Origin: Mesorhizobium sp. WSM4313
Lineage (GTDB): Bacteria; Pseudomonadota; Alphaproteobacteria; Rhizobiales; Rhizobiaceae
DNA: 64,000 nucleotides
Direction of reading: 5' to 3'
Assembly: GCF_002294725.1 (NCBI RefSeq)
Contig: NZ_NSFT01000009.1
Location: 124,001-188,000 of the forward strand
Position 1 is the stretch's first letter. Each line of letters begins with the position of its first letter. Below the pieces are notes generated by a model. That model had not been told where the DNA came from. It worked only from the letters and a program-made list of their open reading frames with translations, and did no database searches. This document shows positions 36,951 to 45,564 of the stretch, piece by piece. The position numbers and the translations under genes were made by a program.

Positions 36951-37538
36951 TCAGCGCCAGAAATCCAGAACCTCCTCCGCAGCGGCGACTTCGACATGAT
37001 GCGAATATCGCGTCGTGAACAGCTTGAGTATATTTTCGTAGGCTTCGTCCGATGTGCTGCAGATCGCATCCTCGACCAGGATCGTTCTGTAACCGAAGTC
37101 GATCGCTCCGAGCAGCGTCGCCAACACGCACATGTCGGCCTCGCCTCCGCTGACGATAAGCTCGGTCACACCTTCCGCCTGAAGGCTCCGGTGGAGCTCG
37201 CCGGTCAGCCAGGGAGAGTAGACGGGCTTATCGAAAACGCGAGCCGGCGGCACGAAATCACGCAGTTCGGGCAGCAGTTCGAGGCTGCCCGGGCCGGCAC
37301 ATTCGATAGTCATCTGCGACCAGCGCTCATAGTATTGACGCCAATGGCCCTGGCCTTCGCCAGGTCTTCTCGCCGTTATGAACCTGGTGAAAATCGTTCG
37401 CTCCGGTCTGCCATCGATAAGCGAAAGCACCTTCGGCAGGATGGCGGGCAGCCACTCAACCGCCCATGGCCCAGGCGGCAAGAACATCATCTGCATGTCA
37501 ACGCAAATGTGGACGGCTCGTGTTGAGATTGGCGTCAT
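36951..37538 (-). CDS. Isochorismatase-like cysteine hydrolase
   Basis: From the ATG at 37538 the protein is 195 residues. It has the isochorismatase-superfamily triad: Asp in HICVDMQ, Lys in FDKPVYSPW, and the nucleophile Cys in SGGEADMCVLATLLGA, with the preceding cis-peptide region. Relatives hydrolyse nicotinamide, N-carbamoyl compounds or small amides; the substrate cannot be assigned. The frame is open to an ATG at 37583, but that would overlap the upstream DUF768-like gene by 17 bases. Confidence 0.85.
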   Translation of the reverse strand: MTPISTRAVHICVDMQMMFLPPGPWAVEWLPAILPKVLSLIDGRPERTIFTRFITARRPGEGQGHWRQYYERWSQMTIECAGPGSLELLPELRDFVPPARVFDKPVYSPWLTGELHRSLQAEGVTELIVSGGEADMCVLATLLGAIDFGYRTILVEDAICSTSDEAYENILKLFTTRYSHHVEVAAAEEVLDFWR

Positions 37539-37566
37539 CGCGATCCAAACTTCCCTGCCGTGAAAG

Positions 37567-37893
37567 CTAAGCCTTTGTGTCACCCAATGCTTGCGCCGTC
37601 GGAGCGGTGTCGACGCCCGTTTCGCGGCCGGCCTCGGCGAGGAGCGCGTCGCCGAGGTACTCTTTCAAATCGCCGACCTCATCGCTGATTTCTTCCGCGA
37701 GGATGCCTTCCCGCTCCGCGTCCGCGATGCAAGCTCTCGCCAGTCTTTCTGCCGCGGCCTCCGGGGACGCTTCGGCGGCCGGTCTAACCGCATGGCCCTC
37801 GATCCACTCCTCGACGAAGTGTCCCGGTTTGTTGACGAGGATATCGACCTGGTTTGGGTTGACTGTAGGCACAGGGAGAGTGTCGACCTTCAT
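37567..37893 (-). CDS. DUF768-like small protein
   Basis: The 108-residue protein has a VEEWIEGHAV segment followed by an Ala/Glu-rich helical part (LARACIADAEREGILAEEI, then SDEVGDLKEYLGDALL). This pattern resembles DUF768 proteins, which occur mainly in Mesorhizobium and whose function is unknown. The ATG has GGAG nine bases upstream. It probably shares a transcript with the hydrolase that follows. Confidence 0.7.
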   Translation of the reverse strand: MKVDTLPVPTVNPNQVDILVNKPGHFVEEWIEGHAVRPAAEASPEAAAERLARACIADAEREGILAEEISDEVGDLKEYLGDALLAEAGRETGVDTAPTAQALGDTKA

Positions 37894-38059
37894 GACTTGA
37901 ACTCCGGATTTGTGAATTACAAACGCGGACGCTTAAGCAAGGATGCATAGTCTCTGTCCCTCTCGAAGGACTGTGATCGCAATGTGAAGGAGAGCTGATG
38001 GCGCGTTCGTCTGAAACGGCAAGAGCGTAGCCCGCGCCTTTTTTGGATTGCGGTTGGTT

Positions 38060-38227
38060 TCACTTACGCTTGCGGTCGAGACGCTTGAGTGATTCGCGCA
38101 GTTTGTCAGGAAGCCAGCGGTTTACGTGAAACAAGGGCAAGCTGCGTAGATATCGACGCATGGTTTCATTCGAGAATTGCCGCCTAAGAAGAGCGGCTGT
38201 GGATTTGTTGTCGCGTTTCTCGGCCAT
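38060..38227 (-). CDS. 55-residue basic protein (candidate)
   Basis: A minus-strand ATG frame gives a 55-residue protein rich in Arg and Lys, with LLRRQFSNETMRRYLRSL and WLPDKLRESLKRLDRKRK segments, likely two amphipathic helices. The start lacks a strong ribosome site. Composition is coherent and the length fits small nucleic-acid-binding proteins, but no family is recognised. Confidence 0.4.
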   Translation of the reverse strand: MAEKRDNKSTAALLRRQFSNETMRRYLRSLPLFHVNRWLPDKLRESLKRLDRKRK

Positions 38228-38496
38228 GGTTGCAGGTCAAACATGAGGCGGCTTGCTTGATCAAAAACTTGTCCCACACTCCGTTGTTCCCCCCAGTTAC
38301 AAACAGTGAGGGGTCCACTGCCGATTTGCGCCCCGATTTTTGACGGCCATAGGTAGTGATCCCACGTAACCTTGATCAATGGCCGGTCTTCTGATGTGGC
38401 GCCGCGACCGCCTTGCTCTGCGGCGATGCTTTCTCGCAGCCCACGGAACATTGCAGGCAATAAAAGGGGGGAAAATCCCATCGCTGCTAGCTTTCG
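38228..38496. other. Gap with a possible degraded transposase fragment
   Basis: On the minus strand, adjacent frames read GSGPLTVCNW and GVWDKFL, which together resemble the GPxTTxYNRW...GVW(D/Q)xIF stretch of IS5-type transposases split by a frameshift. No terminal inverted repeats were found, so this is only a weak hint of an old insertion. Confidence 0.2.
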
Positions 38497-38778
38497 CTAT
38501 GCTTCGTCAAAACGACTGCCTTCCTTAGAAGGATCCCGCGACAGCACACGCTCTTCCTCGTCGTCAGGCAACGCTTCGTCGCTCTCCTGATAGGGGTTGT
38601 CGTCATCCTCTTCGGGGAGGACGCCTTGTGCTTCGGCATCGTCCTCCGGATCGCCGTTTACGGCGACGCTGCCAGGCGGCACCCGACCATTATCAAGAGC
38701 GTCCCAGTCCTGTTGTTCGATGCCGGGAGCTTCGGTTTCATCCCGCCTTGCGGCTCGCTGTTTGTCGCGCGGATCCAT
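38497..38778 (-). CDS. Small acidic hypothetical protein
   Basis: The 93-residue protein starts at MDPRDKQRAARRDE with GGAGACGA upstream. It turns strongly acidic, with EEDDDNPYQESDEALPDDEEE near the C-terminus in two stretches. It is probably intrinsically disordered. The open frame continues upstream into the DNA ligase region but that is another reading frame of the ligase. The gene is 88 bases downstream of the ligase on the same strand. Function is unknown. Confidence 0.65.
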   Translation of the reverse strand: MDPRDKQRAARRDETEAPGIEQQDWDALDNGRVPPGSVAVNGDPEDDAEAQGVLPEEDDDNPYQESDEALPDDEEERVLSRDPSKEGSRFDEA

Positions 38779-38866
38779 TTCTCGTCTCCAAGATAGGTGC
38801 GTCCGTGACGCCGGCTGTTCTAACCATAAACCGTTTGATGGGGTCGGTTGTTCCGGAGGGGCGCTG

Positions 38867-39880
38867 CTACGAGATCTGCTCGAACGTGCATTGGCGCGGC
38901 GCTTTTTCGGGCCGCCAGCGAATGAATCGAGTGCCATGCCGGAACCGCTCGCCGGTGACGTGGTCGAAGCGGACTTCCACGACCAGTTCCGGCCGCAACG
39001 GCTCCCATTCGCCGCTGCGCTCGGTGCTCCAGCGGCTCGGCCCGCCCGGCGCCTTGCCGGTGAAGCCAGGCCCGCCACGCAGCGCCTCCAACTTCTTCGT
39101 GAGCGTGGCTCGTTCCTCGTTGGCGATTGTCGAGGTGAAGCCGACATGGTCAAGCAAGCCTCGTTCATTGTAGAGGCCAAGCAATAGCGATCCGACCTGC
39201 GACTTGCCGTTCAGATAACGGAAGCCGCCGACCACGCAGTCGGCAGTGCGCAGCCGCTTGACCTTGATCATCGCGCGCTCGCCCGGCTGATAGGGATCGC
39301 TCAGCCGCTTGGCGACGACGCCGTCGGTAGAGCCATGCCCGGCGTCCTCCAGCCATCGCCTGGCGGTCGCGAAACTGGTGGTGCAGGGCGAGAGCTGAAG
39401 AGCGTCTGTGTTTGCTTGCGCGACGAAGTCTTCAATTGCCGTGCGTCTTTGCGTCAGCGCGACTTCGAGCAGCGATTTGCCGCCCGGCGCGACCAGCATA
39501 TCGAACAGGATCAGCCGCGCCGGCGTCTCCGCGCTCAGCTTGCGGATGCGGCTCTCGGCTGGATGAAGCCGCATCTGCAGCGCGTCGAAGGATGCGGCGC
39601 CGCCGATCTCGATGACGATTTCGCCGTCGACCACGAAATCCTTGGCTTCGAGGTTTTGCATCATTGCTGTGAGTTCGGGAAAGTAACGCCCAAGCGGCTT
39701 GCCCGACTTCGCCCTGAGATCGACCGTTTTGCGATTCTTGAAAGCGAGGCAGCGAAACCCATCCCATTTCGGTTCGAACTGCCAGACGCCTTCGTCCTGC
39801 GGCAGTTTTTCGTCGATCCGAGCCTCCATCGGGGATGTATCGAGGGGGAGAGGAAACGCGTCGGTCGCGGCCGCTGCCAT
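38867..39880 (-). CDS. ATP-dependent DNA ligase (LigC/LigD-ligase type)
   Basis: The 337-residue protein contains the nucleotidyltransferase motifs: the adenylated Lys in EPKWDGFR, DGEIVI (motif III), the motif IV region DGVVAK and motif V IKVKRLRTADCVVGG, followed by an OB-fold domain ending RWRPEKAPRQCTF. It has only the ligase part of LigD, without polymerase or nuclease domains. Such stand-alone ligases seal nicks in end joining or repair; no ku gene is in the window. Confidence 0.9.
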   Translation of the reverse strand: MAAAATDAFPLPLDTSPMEARIDEKLPQDEGVWQFEPKWDGFRCLAFKNRKTVDLRAKSGKPLGRYFPELTAMMQNLEAKDFVVDGEIVIEIGGAASFDALQMRLHPAESRIRKLSAETPARLILFDMLVAPGGKSLLEVALTQRRTAIEDFVAQANTDALQLSPCTTSFATARRWLEDAGHGSTDGVVAKRLSDPYQPGERAMIKVKRLRTADCVVGGFRYLNGKSQVGSLLLGLYNERGLLDHVGFTSTIANEERATLTKKLEALRGGPGFTGKAPGGPSRWSTERSGEWEPLRPELVVEVRFDHVTGERFRHGTRFIRWRPEKAPRQCTFEQIS

Positions 39881-39889
39881 CGTCGGCCC

Positions 39890-40333
39890 TCAGGCGTCGA
39901 GATCGATCAAGGCGATGCCAAGGCCGGGGCGTTTGGTGCGCCGCAGGTGAACGGGCGATTCCGTCACCGTGACTTCGAGCGTAGGCTTGACGATGCCTTC
40001 AACAAGATGGCCGCCGCGCGTCGATCCGTCGCTTAGACCCAGGACAGCATGGATGTGCAGGCTCGGTCTGCCGCCGTCGTCGACCGCGATGTCGCCAACA
40101 GCGCTCAGAACCTCGCATTGCTCGCCGACCGGGATCTTGCGGTAAGATTTCGAGCCGAAGTCGAACCAGCCAACGGTCGCCTTCTCGAATGCGCCGATCG
40201 CGGTCAGCGAGGCGCCGGCAATTCCTTGCTCGTCGGCGAAGTCGGACAGGGCAGCAAATGCTTCCTCGCCTGGGTCCAGCACAACCACGAATGTCCTTTG
40301 TCCAGAAGTCTGTGCGACCAGTTTCGATTTCAT
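39890..40333 (-). CDS. PPC/DUF296-domain protein
   Basis: From MKSKLVAQTSGQRTF the protein is 147 residues and covers one PPC (plants and prokaryotes conserved) domain: RTFVVVLDPGEEAFAAL, GASLTAIGAFEKATVG, and HIHAVLGLSDGSTRGGHL with the metal-binding-like His pattern. Bacterial members are trimeric and of unknown role. It ends 9 bases before the ligase start on the same strand. The frame upstream of 40345 is unlikely to be coding. Confidence 0.78.
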   Translation of the reverse strand: MKSKLVAQTSGQRTFVVVLDPGEEAFAALSDFADEQGIAGASLTAIGAFEKATVGWFDFGSKSYRKIPVGEQCEVLSAVGDIAVDDGGRPSLHIHAVLGLSDGSTRGGHLVEGIVKPTLEVTVTESPVHLRRTKRPGLGIALIDLDA

Positions 40334-40518
40334 ATCGGCCCCCATCAGCGTTGGCATTGGCCGTAGAACTCGAACCCGGCATGCATGTTCCCGCATGATG
40401 AGCATCTTCGAAGGCAGGATCACACTTCTGTGAGGCCTAGGATCCCGCGCCGGCCAGGCCGGAACAATGGCCTGCATGAATGGTTAGCCCCCGATGCGCA
40501 GCCAGCCAGGAGCGAGCC

Positions 40519-41136
40519 ATGTCCCAGCCTTCCGTCCCATCCACGCTTGGCCTCAGCCGGCGCAATTTCATGACAGGCACAGTCTCGGCCGCCGCGGCAC
40601 CATTACTCGTTTCATCGGCGAAAGCCGAAGTGCCTGCCGCCGCTGGCGCGGCGCTTCGCGAGCCAGTGGTGACGTCGATGCGGATCAACAAGCAGGCCTA
40701 TGAGCTGTCGCTCGATACGAGAACCAGCCTGCTTGACGCCTTGCGGGATCATATCGGGCTAACCGGCACCAAGAAGGGTTGCGACCATGGACAGTGCGGG
40801 GCGTGCACGGTTCTTGTCGACGGCAAACGCGTGCTCTCCTGTCTCAGTTTCGCGGTGATGAATGCCGGCAAGGATGTGATGACCGTCGAGGGGCTGGCAT
40901 CCAGTGACGGTAAGCTGCATCCGATGCAGCAGGCCTTCATCGACCACGATGCCTTCCAGTGCGGCTACTGCACGCCGGGCCAAATCCTGTCGGCCATTGG
41001 TTGCATCAATGAAGGGCACGCAAAATCCGAAGACGACATCCGCGACTATATGAGCGGTAATATCTGCCGTTGCGCCGCCTATCCAAACATTGTTGCTGCC
41101 ATCCTGCAGGCACGCGATCAGATGAAGGGAGCCTGA
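40519..41136 (+). CDS. paoA: Aldehyde oxidoreductase [2Fe-2S] subunit, Tat-exported
   Basis: The 205-residue protein starts at MSQPSVPS with AGGAG eight bases upstream. A twin-arginine signal (LSRRNFMTG) is followed by a plant-type [2Fe-2S] domain (CDHGQCGACTV ... CLS) and a second all-helical [2Fe-2S] domain (CGYCTPGQ, CRCAAY). This is the small subunit of the xanthine-oxidase-family periplasmic aldehyde oxidoreductase PaoABC; the whole heterotrimer is exported on this subunit's Tat signal. Confidence 0.9.
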   Translation: MSQPSVPSTLGLSRRNFMTGTVSAAAAPLLVSSAKAEVPAAAGAALREPVVTSMRINKQAYELSLDTRTSLLDALRDHIGLTGTKKGCDHGQCGACTVLVDGKRVLSCLSFAVMNAGKDVMTVEGLASSDGKLHPMQQAFIDHDAFQCGYCTPGQILSAIGCINEGHAKSEDDIRDYMSGNICRCAAYPNIVAAILQARDQMKGA

Positions 41137-41137
41137 T

Positions 41138-42160
41138 ATGCGTCCCTTCGTCTACGAACAGCCGACCGACATTTCCGCGGCCGTCGCGATCGCATCCCGC
41201 TTCACGACCGAGGACGACCAGCCGACGCGAGCGAATGTGCAGTTCATCGCCGGGGGCACCAACCTTGCCGACTATATGAAGCTCGGCGTTGCCGAGCCGA
41301 ACCGGCTGGTTGACCTCAACCGGCTCAAGGATCCAGGCCTCAGGCAAATCCGGGTGACCGACGATGGTATCCGCTTCGGGGCTCTGGTGCGGATGGGTGA
41401 GGCGGCAGATCACGCTGAGCTTAAGCGCGGCTATCCCGTTATTGCCGACAGCTTGCGGCTGGCCGCAAGCGGCCAGATCCGCAACATGGCAAGTCTCGCC
41501 GGCAATGTCCTGCAGCGCACGCGCTGCGAATATTTTCGCGAGACATCCTGGCACTGCAACAAGCGCGTGCCAGGGTCCGGCTGCGCTGCGATGGAGGGTT
41601 TCAACCGGCAGCATGCGGTGCTGGGCGGCAGCGATGCCTGCATCGCGACGTATCACGGCGACTTTGCCCAGGCGCTGATCGCGCTCGATGCCGTCGTGCG
41701 TGCCGAAGGCTCGCGTGGAGCGCGAAAGATACCGCTCGCCAAGCTGCATCGTCAGCCACGCGATACGCCTGAGATCGAGACCGATCTCGCTGCTGACGAG
41801 ATCATCACCGCCATAGAAGTGCCGGCTGTGCCATGGGCGCGGCGCTCGCTTTATCTGAAGATCCGAGACCGCGAATCCTACGCGTTCGCGCTGGCTTCGG
41901 CGGCCGTTGCGCTCGACCTGGACGGCGACAACGTACGCGAGGCGCGCATTGCCTTGGGCGGCGTGGCGACCGTGCCGTGGCGTGCCAAAGCCGCGGAGGA
42001 AGCCCTGCAAGGAAAGACGCTCGACGAGGTTTCGGCGGGGGCGGCGGCGGATGCCGCCTTCGCCGGGGCCGAGCCGCGCCAGCACAACGCATTCAAGATC
42101 GAGCTCGGTAAGCGAACGCTGGTGCGCGCGCTGCTCGAAACCCGCGACATGAAGGTGTGA
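41138..42160 (+). CDS. paoB: Aldehyde oxidoreductase FAD subunit with extra [4Fe-4S] cysteines
   Basis: The 340-residue protein has the FAD-binding motif FIAGGTNLADYMK and ASGQIRNMASLAGNV. Four cysteines in the CEYFRETSWHCNKRVPGSGC region and DACIA correspond to the additional [4Fe-4S] cluster that distinguishes PaoB from ordinary xanthine dehydrogenase FAD subunits. GGGAG precedes the ATG, which is two bases after the paoA stop. Confidence 0.9.
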   Translation: MRPFVYEQPTDISAAVAIASRFTTEDDQPTRANVQFIAGGTNLADYMKLGVAEPNRLVDLNRLKDPGLRQIRVTDDGIRFGALVRMGEAADHAELKRGYPVIADSLRLAASGQIRNMASLAGNVLQRTRCEYFRETSWHCNKRVPGSGCAAMEGFNRQHAVLGGSDACIATYHGDFAQALIALDAVVRAEGSRGARKIPLAKLHRQPRDTPEIETDLAADEIITAIEVPAVPWARRSLYLKIRDRESYAFALASAAVALDLDGDNVREARIALGGVATVPWRAKAAEEALQGKTLDEVSAGAAADAAFAGAEPRQHNAFKIELGKRTLVRALLETRDMKV

Positions 42161-42162
42161 CC

Positions 42163-44442
42163 ATGGACACTGCCGCTCCGAGACCGAAAGAGAACCAGGG
42201 CCAACCGCTGCCGCGCGTCGATGCACGGCTTAAGGTCACCGGGCAGGCGCATTACCCAGCCGACCTGCCGACCGCCAACATCGCTTACGGCGCGCTGGCC
42301 ACCAGCAGCATTGCCAAGGGCAAGGTAGCCAAGCTTAATCTCGACGACGCTCGTGCCGTGCCCGGGTTGCTCGACATCGTCACTTACGGCGATATGGACA
42401 CTGTCGAGAAGCCGAAATTCGGCAATTCCGGCGCCACCTCGATCGGGCCGCTGCATGACCGGACGATCTTCCATGACGGCCAGATCATCGCGCTCGCGGT
42501 TGCCGAGACATTCGAAGCCGCCGAAGAGGCGGCGCAGTTGATCCGCGCCGAGTATGATGCGGAGACGCCCACGGCGAGCTTCGACAGTCCGGGCGCGGCG
42601 ACCATTCCCGCCGCCGGCAAGAGTCCTCTGTTCAAGGAAGACGTGAAGGCCGGCGACTTCGATGCCGCCTATCGAGAGGCCGCGGTGAAGATCGACGTGC
42701 GCTATTCGACGCCCACGCAGCACCACAATCCGATCGAGCTGTTCTCAACCACCGCCTTCTGGGAGGGCGACCAACTGATCGTCCACGAGCCGTCGCAAAA
42801 CGTGACCGGCTGGAAGGTCGAGCTTGCCAGGCAATTGAAGATCGATCCCGCTAAGGTGCGCATCGTCAGCCCCTTCATCGGCGGCGCCTTCGGTTCCAAG
42901 GGACCGATGACGCCGCGCACGGCCATCGTCGCGGTTGCCGCCAGGCGGCTCGGCCGACCGGTGCGTTGCGTGACCAGCCGGATGCAGGCCTTCGGCACCC
43001 AGACCTATAGGGCGGAGACAAGGCACCGCATCCGGATCGGCGCAGGCAAGGACGGCCGCATCACTGCTTTCGCGCATGAAGGCTGGGAGGTCACCTCGCG
43101 GCCGGACTCCTATGTCGTGGGCGGCACGTCGGCAACCGGCCGCATGTATGCTTACGGTTCTGTGCTGACACATGTCTCGCTGGTGCAGGCGGACCGCAAC
43201 ACGCCCGGCTATATGCGCTCGCCGCCCGAGACGCCTTATGTCTATGCGCTGGAAAACGCCATGGACGAAATGGCGGTAGCGCTCGGCATGGACCCGGTGG
43301 AATTCCGCCGGATCAATGAACCGAAGACAGAGCCGATCGGCAAGAAGCCGTTCTCCAGCCGCTCGCTGATCCAGTGCTATGACCAGGCGGCCGAGGCTTT
43401 TGGCTGGGCGAAGCGGGACCCGAAAGTGGGAGCGATGCGCGACGGCGACTGGCTGGTCGGCATGGGCTGCGCGACGGCGATTTATCCAACCGCAGTCGCG
43501 CCATGCGCGGCGCGGGTGCGCCTGACCGTCGATGGCGATGTGCGGCTGCAATGCGGTTCGCATGAGATCGGAACCGGCGTGCGCACCGTGGCAGGTCAGA
43601 TGGCGTCGGAACGTCTCGGCGTCAGCATCGATCGGATCAGCGTCGAAATGGGCGACAGCAGCCTGCCTCCCGCTCCTGTCTCGGGGGGCTCGATCTCCAC
43701 GGCGAGCGTCTGTTCGGCAGTGCTGAAGGCCTGCGATGCCATCCGCGCCAAGCTCTATGCCGGCGCGACCGCCGAGGGTGGTCCGCTGGCGGGGTCTCAC
43801 AACGAGGAACTCGACCTCGCCGACGGAAAGATCGTGGCCAAGGGCGGCGCTTCGGCAAAGGTCGAAGATGTCCTGAAGACCATGCAGGTTGGGGCAATCG
43901 AGGAATATGCCGAGTTCGCGCCCAAGGGTGCGACGCCCGAAGCGCTGAAGAAGCTCTATGCCGGCATGCCGGAATTCCACGGTGGCGAGCAGGATGAGGA
44001 TTCGGTGAAATACGCCTTCGGCGCCGAGTTCGTCGAAGTCCGCATCAACCGCTACACGAGGGAGATCCGCGTGCCGCGCATCGTCGGCGCGTTCGCGGCC
44101 GGCCGCATCATGAACACGCGCACCGCGCGCAGCCAACTGATGGGCGGCATGATCTGGGGCATCGGCCAGGCGCTGCATGAAGCGACGGAAGTCGACAGCC
44201 GCTATGCCCGCTATGTCAACCGCGACCTGCAGGACTATCTCGTGCCGGTGAATGCCGACATCAAGGACCTGCAGGTGATCCTGGTCCCGGAGGTCGACCA
44301 CGCGGTCAACCCGGCCGGCGTGAAGGGCTTGGGCGAACTGGGCAATGTCGGCACGGCCGCGGCTGTTGCCAGCGCAGTCTACCATGCCACCGGCAAACGC
44401 ATCCGCGATTTGCCGATCAGGATCGAGCAGTTGCTCGCTTGA
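42163..44442 (+). CDS. paoC: Aldehyde oxidoreductase molybdenum subunit
   Basis: The 759-residue protein starts at ATG 42163 with AAGGTG upstream (a GTG at 42157 overlapping paoB is also open). It is the MoCo-binding large subunit of the xanthine oxidase family, with GGAFGSKGPMTPRT for the cofactor, GSISTAS and the base-catalyst Glu in GVKGLGELGN near the C-terminus. It oxidises aldehydes to acids in the periplasm. The XdhC-like maturation factor PaoD is not encoded directly after it, where it is usually found. Confidence 0.9.
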   Translation: MDTAAPRPKENQGQPLPRVDARLKVTGQAHYPADLPTANIAYGALATSSIAKGKVAKLNLDDARAVPGLLDIVTYGDMDTVEKPKFGNSGATSIGPLHDRTIFHDGQIIALAVAETFEAAEEAAQLIRAEYDAETPTASFDSPGAATIPAAGKSPLFKEDVKAGDFDAAYREAAVKIDVRYSTPTQHHNPIELFSTTAFWEGDQLIVHEPSQNVTGWKVELARQLKIDPAKVRIVSPFIGGAFGSKGPMTPRTAIVAVAARRLGRPVRCVTSRMQAFGTQTYRAETRHRIRIGAGKDGRITAFAHEGWEVTSRPDSYVVGGTSATGRMYAYGSVLTHVSLVQADRNTPGYMRSPPETPYVYALENAMDEMAVALGMDPVEFRRINEPKTEPIGKKPFSSRSLIQCYDQAAEAFGWAKRDPKVGAMRDGDWLVGMGCATAIYPTAVAPCAARVRLTVDGDVRLQCGSHEIGTGVRTVAGQMASERLGVSIDRISVEMGDSSLPPAPVSGGSISTASVCSAVLKACDAIRAKLYAGATAEGGPLAGSHNEELDLADGKIVAKGGASAKVEDVLKTMQVGAIEEYAEFAPKGATPEALKKLYAGMPEFHGGEQDEDSVKYAFGAEFVEVRINRYTREIRVPRIVGAFAAGRIMNTRTARSQLMGGMIWGIGQALHEATEVDSRYARYVNRDLQDYLVPVNADIKDLQVILVPEVDHAVNPAGVKGLGELGNVGTAAAVASAVYHATGKRIRDLPIRIEQLLA

Positions 44443-44487
44443 GCATGCCTGCGATGCATGCGCATTTTCTCTAATAGGGCGAAACCC

Positions 44488-44652
44488 ATGTTTCACCTTG
44501 GGGTGTGGATGCTGCCCATCGCGGGTATCCCTCTGATCCTCATTCTGATCTGGATGTATTTCCTCGCCAGGCGCCGAAGCCGGCGGCCGGCGGAGCGGAA
44601 GGGCGGTCCGTCACAGCCGACGGGGCGGCGTCGCAACGACCTGAAGCGCTGA
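44488..44652 (+). CDS. 54-residue single-pass membrane protein (candidate)
   Basis: The ATG lies 45 bases after paoC. The product has one hydrophobic helix (WMLPIAGIPLILILIWMYFLA) followed by a strongly basic tail (RRRSRRPAERKGG...RRRNDLKR), a well-formed small membrane protein with a positive-inside tail. The ribosome site is weak. It could be an accessory of the oxidoreductase or unrelated. Confidence 0.45.
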   Translation: MFHLGVWMLPIAGIPLILILIWMYFLARRRSRRPAERKGGPSQPTGRRRNDLKR

Positions 44653-44662
44653 AGTCTTTAGC

Positions 44663-44688
44663 CCGGGTGGCCGATCTCTGTCACCCGG
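44663..44688 (+). terminator. Possible hairpin after the pao operon
   Basis: CCGGGTG at 44663-44669 pairs with CACCCGG at 44682-44688 around a 12-base loop. It follows the small membrane gene but has no T-run, so it is at best a weak terminator. The rest of 44653-44907 holds nothing else recognisable besides the approach to actA. Confidence 0.3.
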
Positions 44689-44907
44689 TCGGCAAAGCGT
44701 GGGCGATGACTTCGTGCCGACCTTGGTTTCCGTGAAGTGGCGGCCGCCGAACGCATGGGAGCGGCGGTGGTTGCGGATTAAATCCGCGACCTGTTCCCGG
44801 TTGCAGTCACCATTCTGTGATTCCGACGCGGGCGCGGAACCTTGGCGGCGAAAGCACCGTTAGGGGGCGTCAACTCTGGGTTTGCCTTCAGCAGAATCGG
44901 CGAGGGG

Positions 44908-45564
44908 ATGCCGCAAATCTTCTCGAAAAACGCCAATGGCGTTGCGCGCTTTGTCATCTGGGGAAGTTGTGCGGTTCTGTTGATCGCAGCCGCGATCGGG
45001 ACAATCCTTCCCCGTTCGGACCTGGTAACGGGAGTAGGTGAGCCATTGGCGCAGCCGGTGCCGTTCAGTCATAAGCACCATGTCGGCCAGCTCGGCATCG
45101 ACTGCCGCTATTGTCACAATGGCGTCGAGACCTCGTCTTCGGCGGGTTTGCCGGCGACCGAGGTCTGCATGACCTGCCATTCGCAGCTTTTCACCAATGC
45201 CGGCATGCTGGCGCCGGTGCGTGCAAGCCTGGCCGGCGGCAAGCCGATCGAATGGCAGCGCGTCAACGGCGTGCCGGATTTCGTCTTCTTCAATCATGCG
45301 ATCCACATCAACAAAGGCGTCGCCTGCGAGACCTGCCATGGCGAGGTCGACCAGATGCCGCTGACGATGCGGGCGCGCACACTGAGCATGGAGTGGTGCC
45401 TCGGCTGTCATCGCAACCCGGAGCCGAATTTACGTCCCCTGCAGGACGTGTTCCTGATGCACTGGCAGCCGCCCGCGGACATCGCTGAGATCAGGCGGCA
45501 GCTGATCGGCATGCTCGACATCCATCCCGAGACGATGACGGATTGCTATGTCTGCCATCGCTGA
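44908..45564 (+). CDS. actA: Alternative complex III subunit A, pentaheme cytochrome c
   Basis: The 218-residue protein has an N-terminal membrane anchor (FVIWGSCAVLLIAAAIGTIL) and five CxxCH heme sites (CRYCH, CMTCH, CETCH, CLGCH, CYVCH), with FSHKHH and FNHAIHINKG providing distal histidines. It matches ActA of the quinol:cytochrome c/oxidoreductase alternative complex III. The ATG at 44908 follows GGCGAGGGG closely; an in-frame TTG at 44842 is less likely. It overlaps actB. Confidence 0.9.
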   Translation: MPQIFSKNANGVARFVIWGSCAVLLIAAAIGTILPRSDLVTGVGEPLAQPVPFSHKHHVGQLGIDCRYCHNGVETSSSAGLPATEVCMTCHSQLFTNAGMLAPVRASLAGGKPIEWQRVNGVPDFVFFNHAIHINKGVACETCHGEVDQMPLTMRARTLSMEWCLGCHRNPEPNLRPLQDVFLMHWQPPADIAEIRRQLIGMLDIHPETMTDCYVCHR

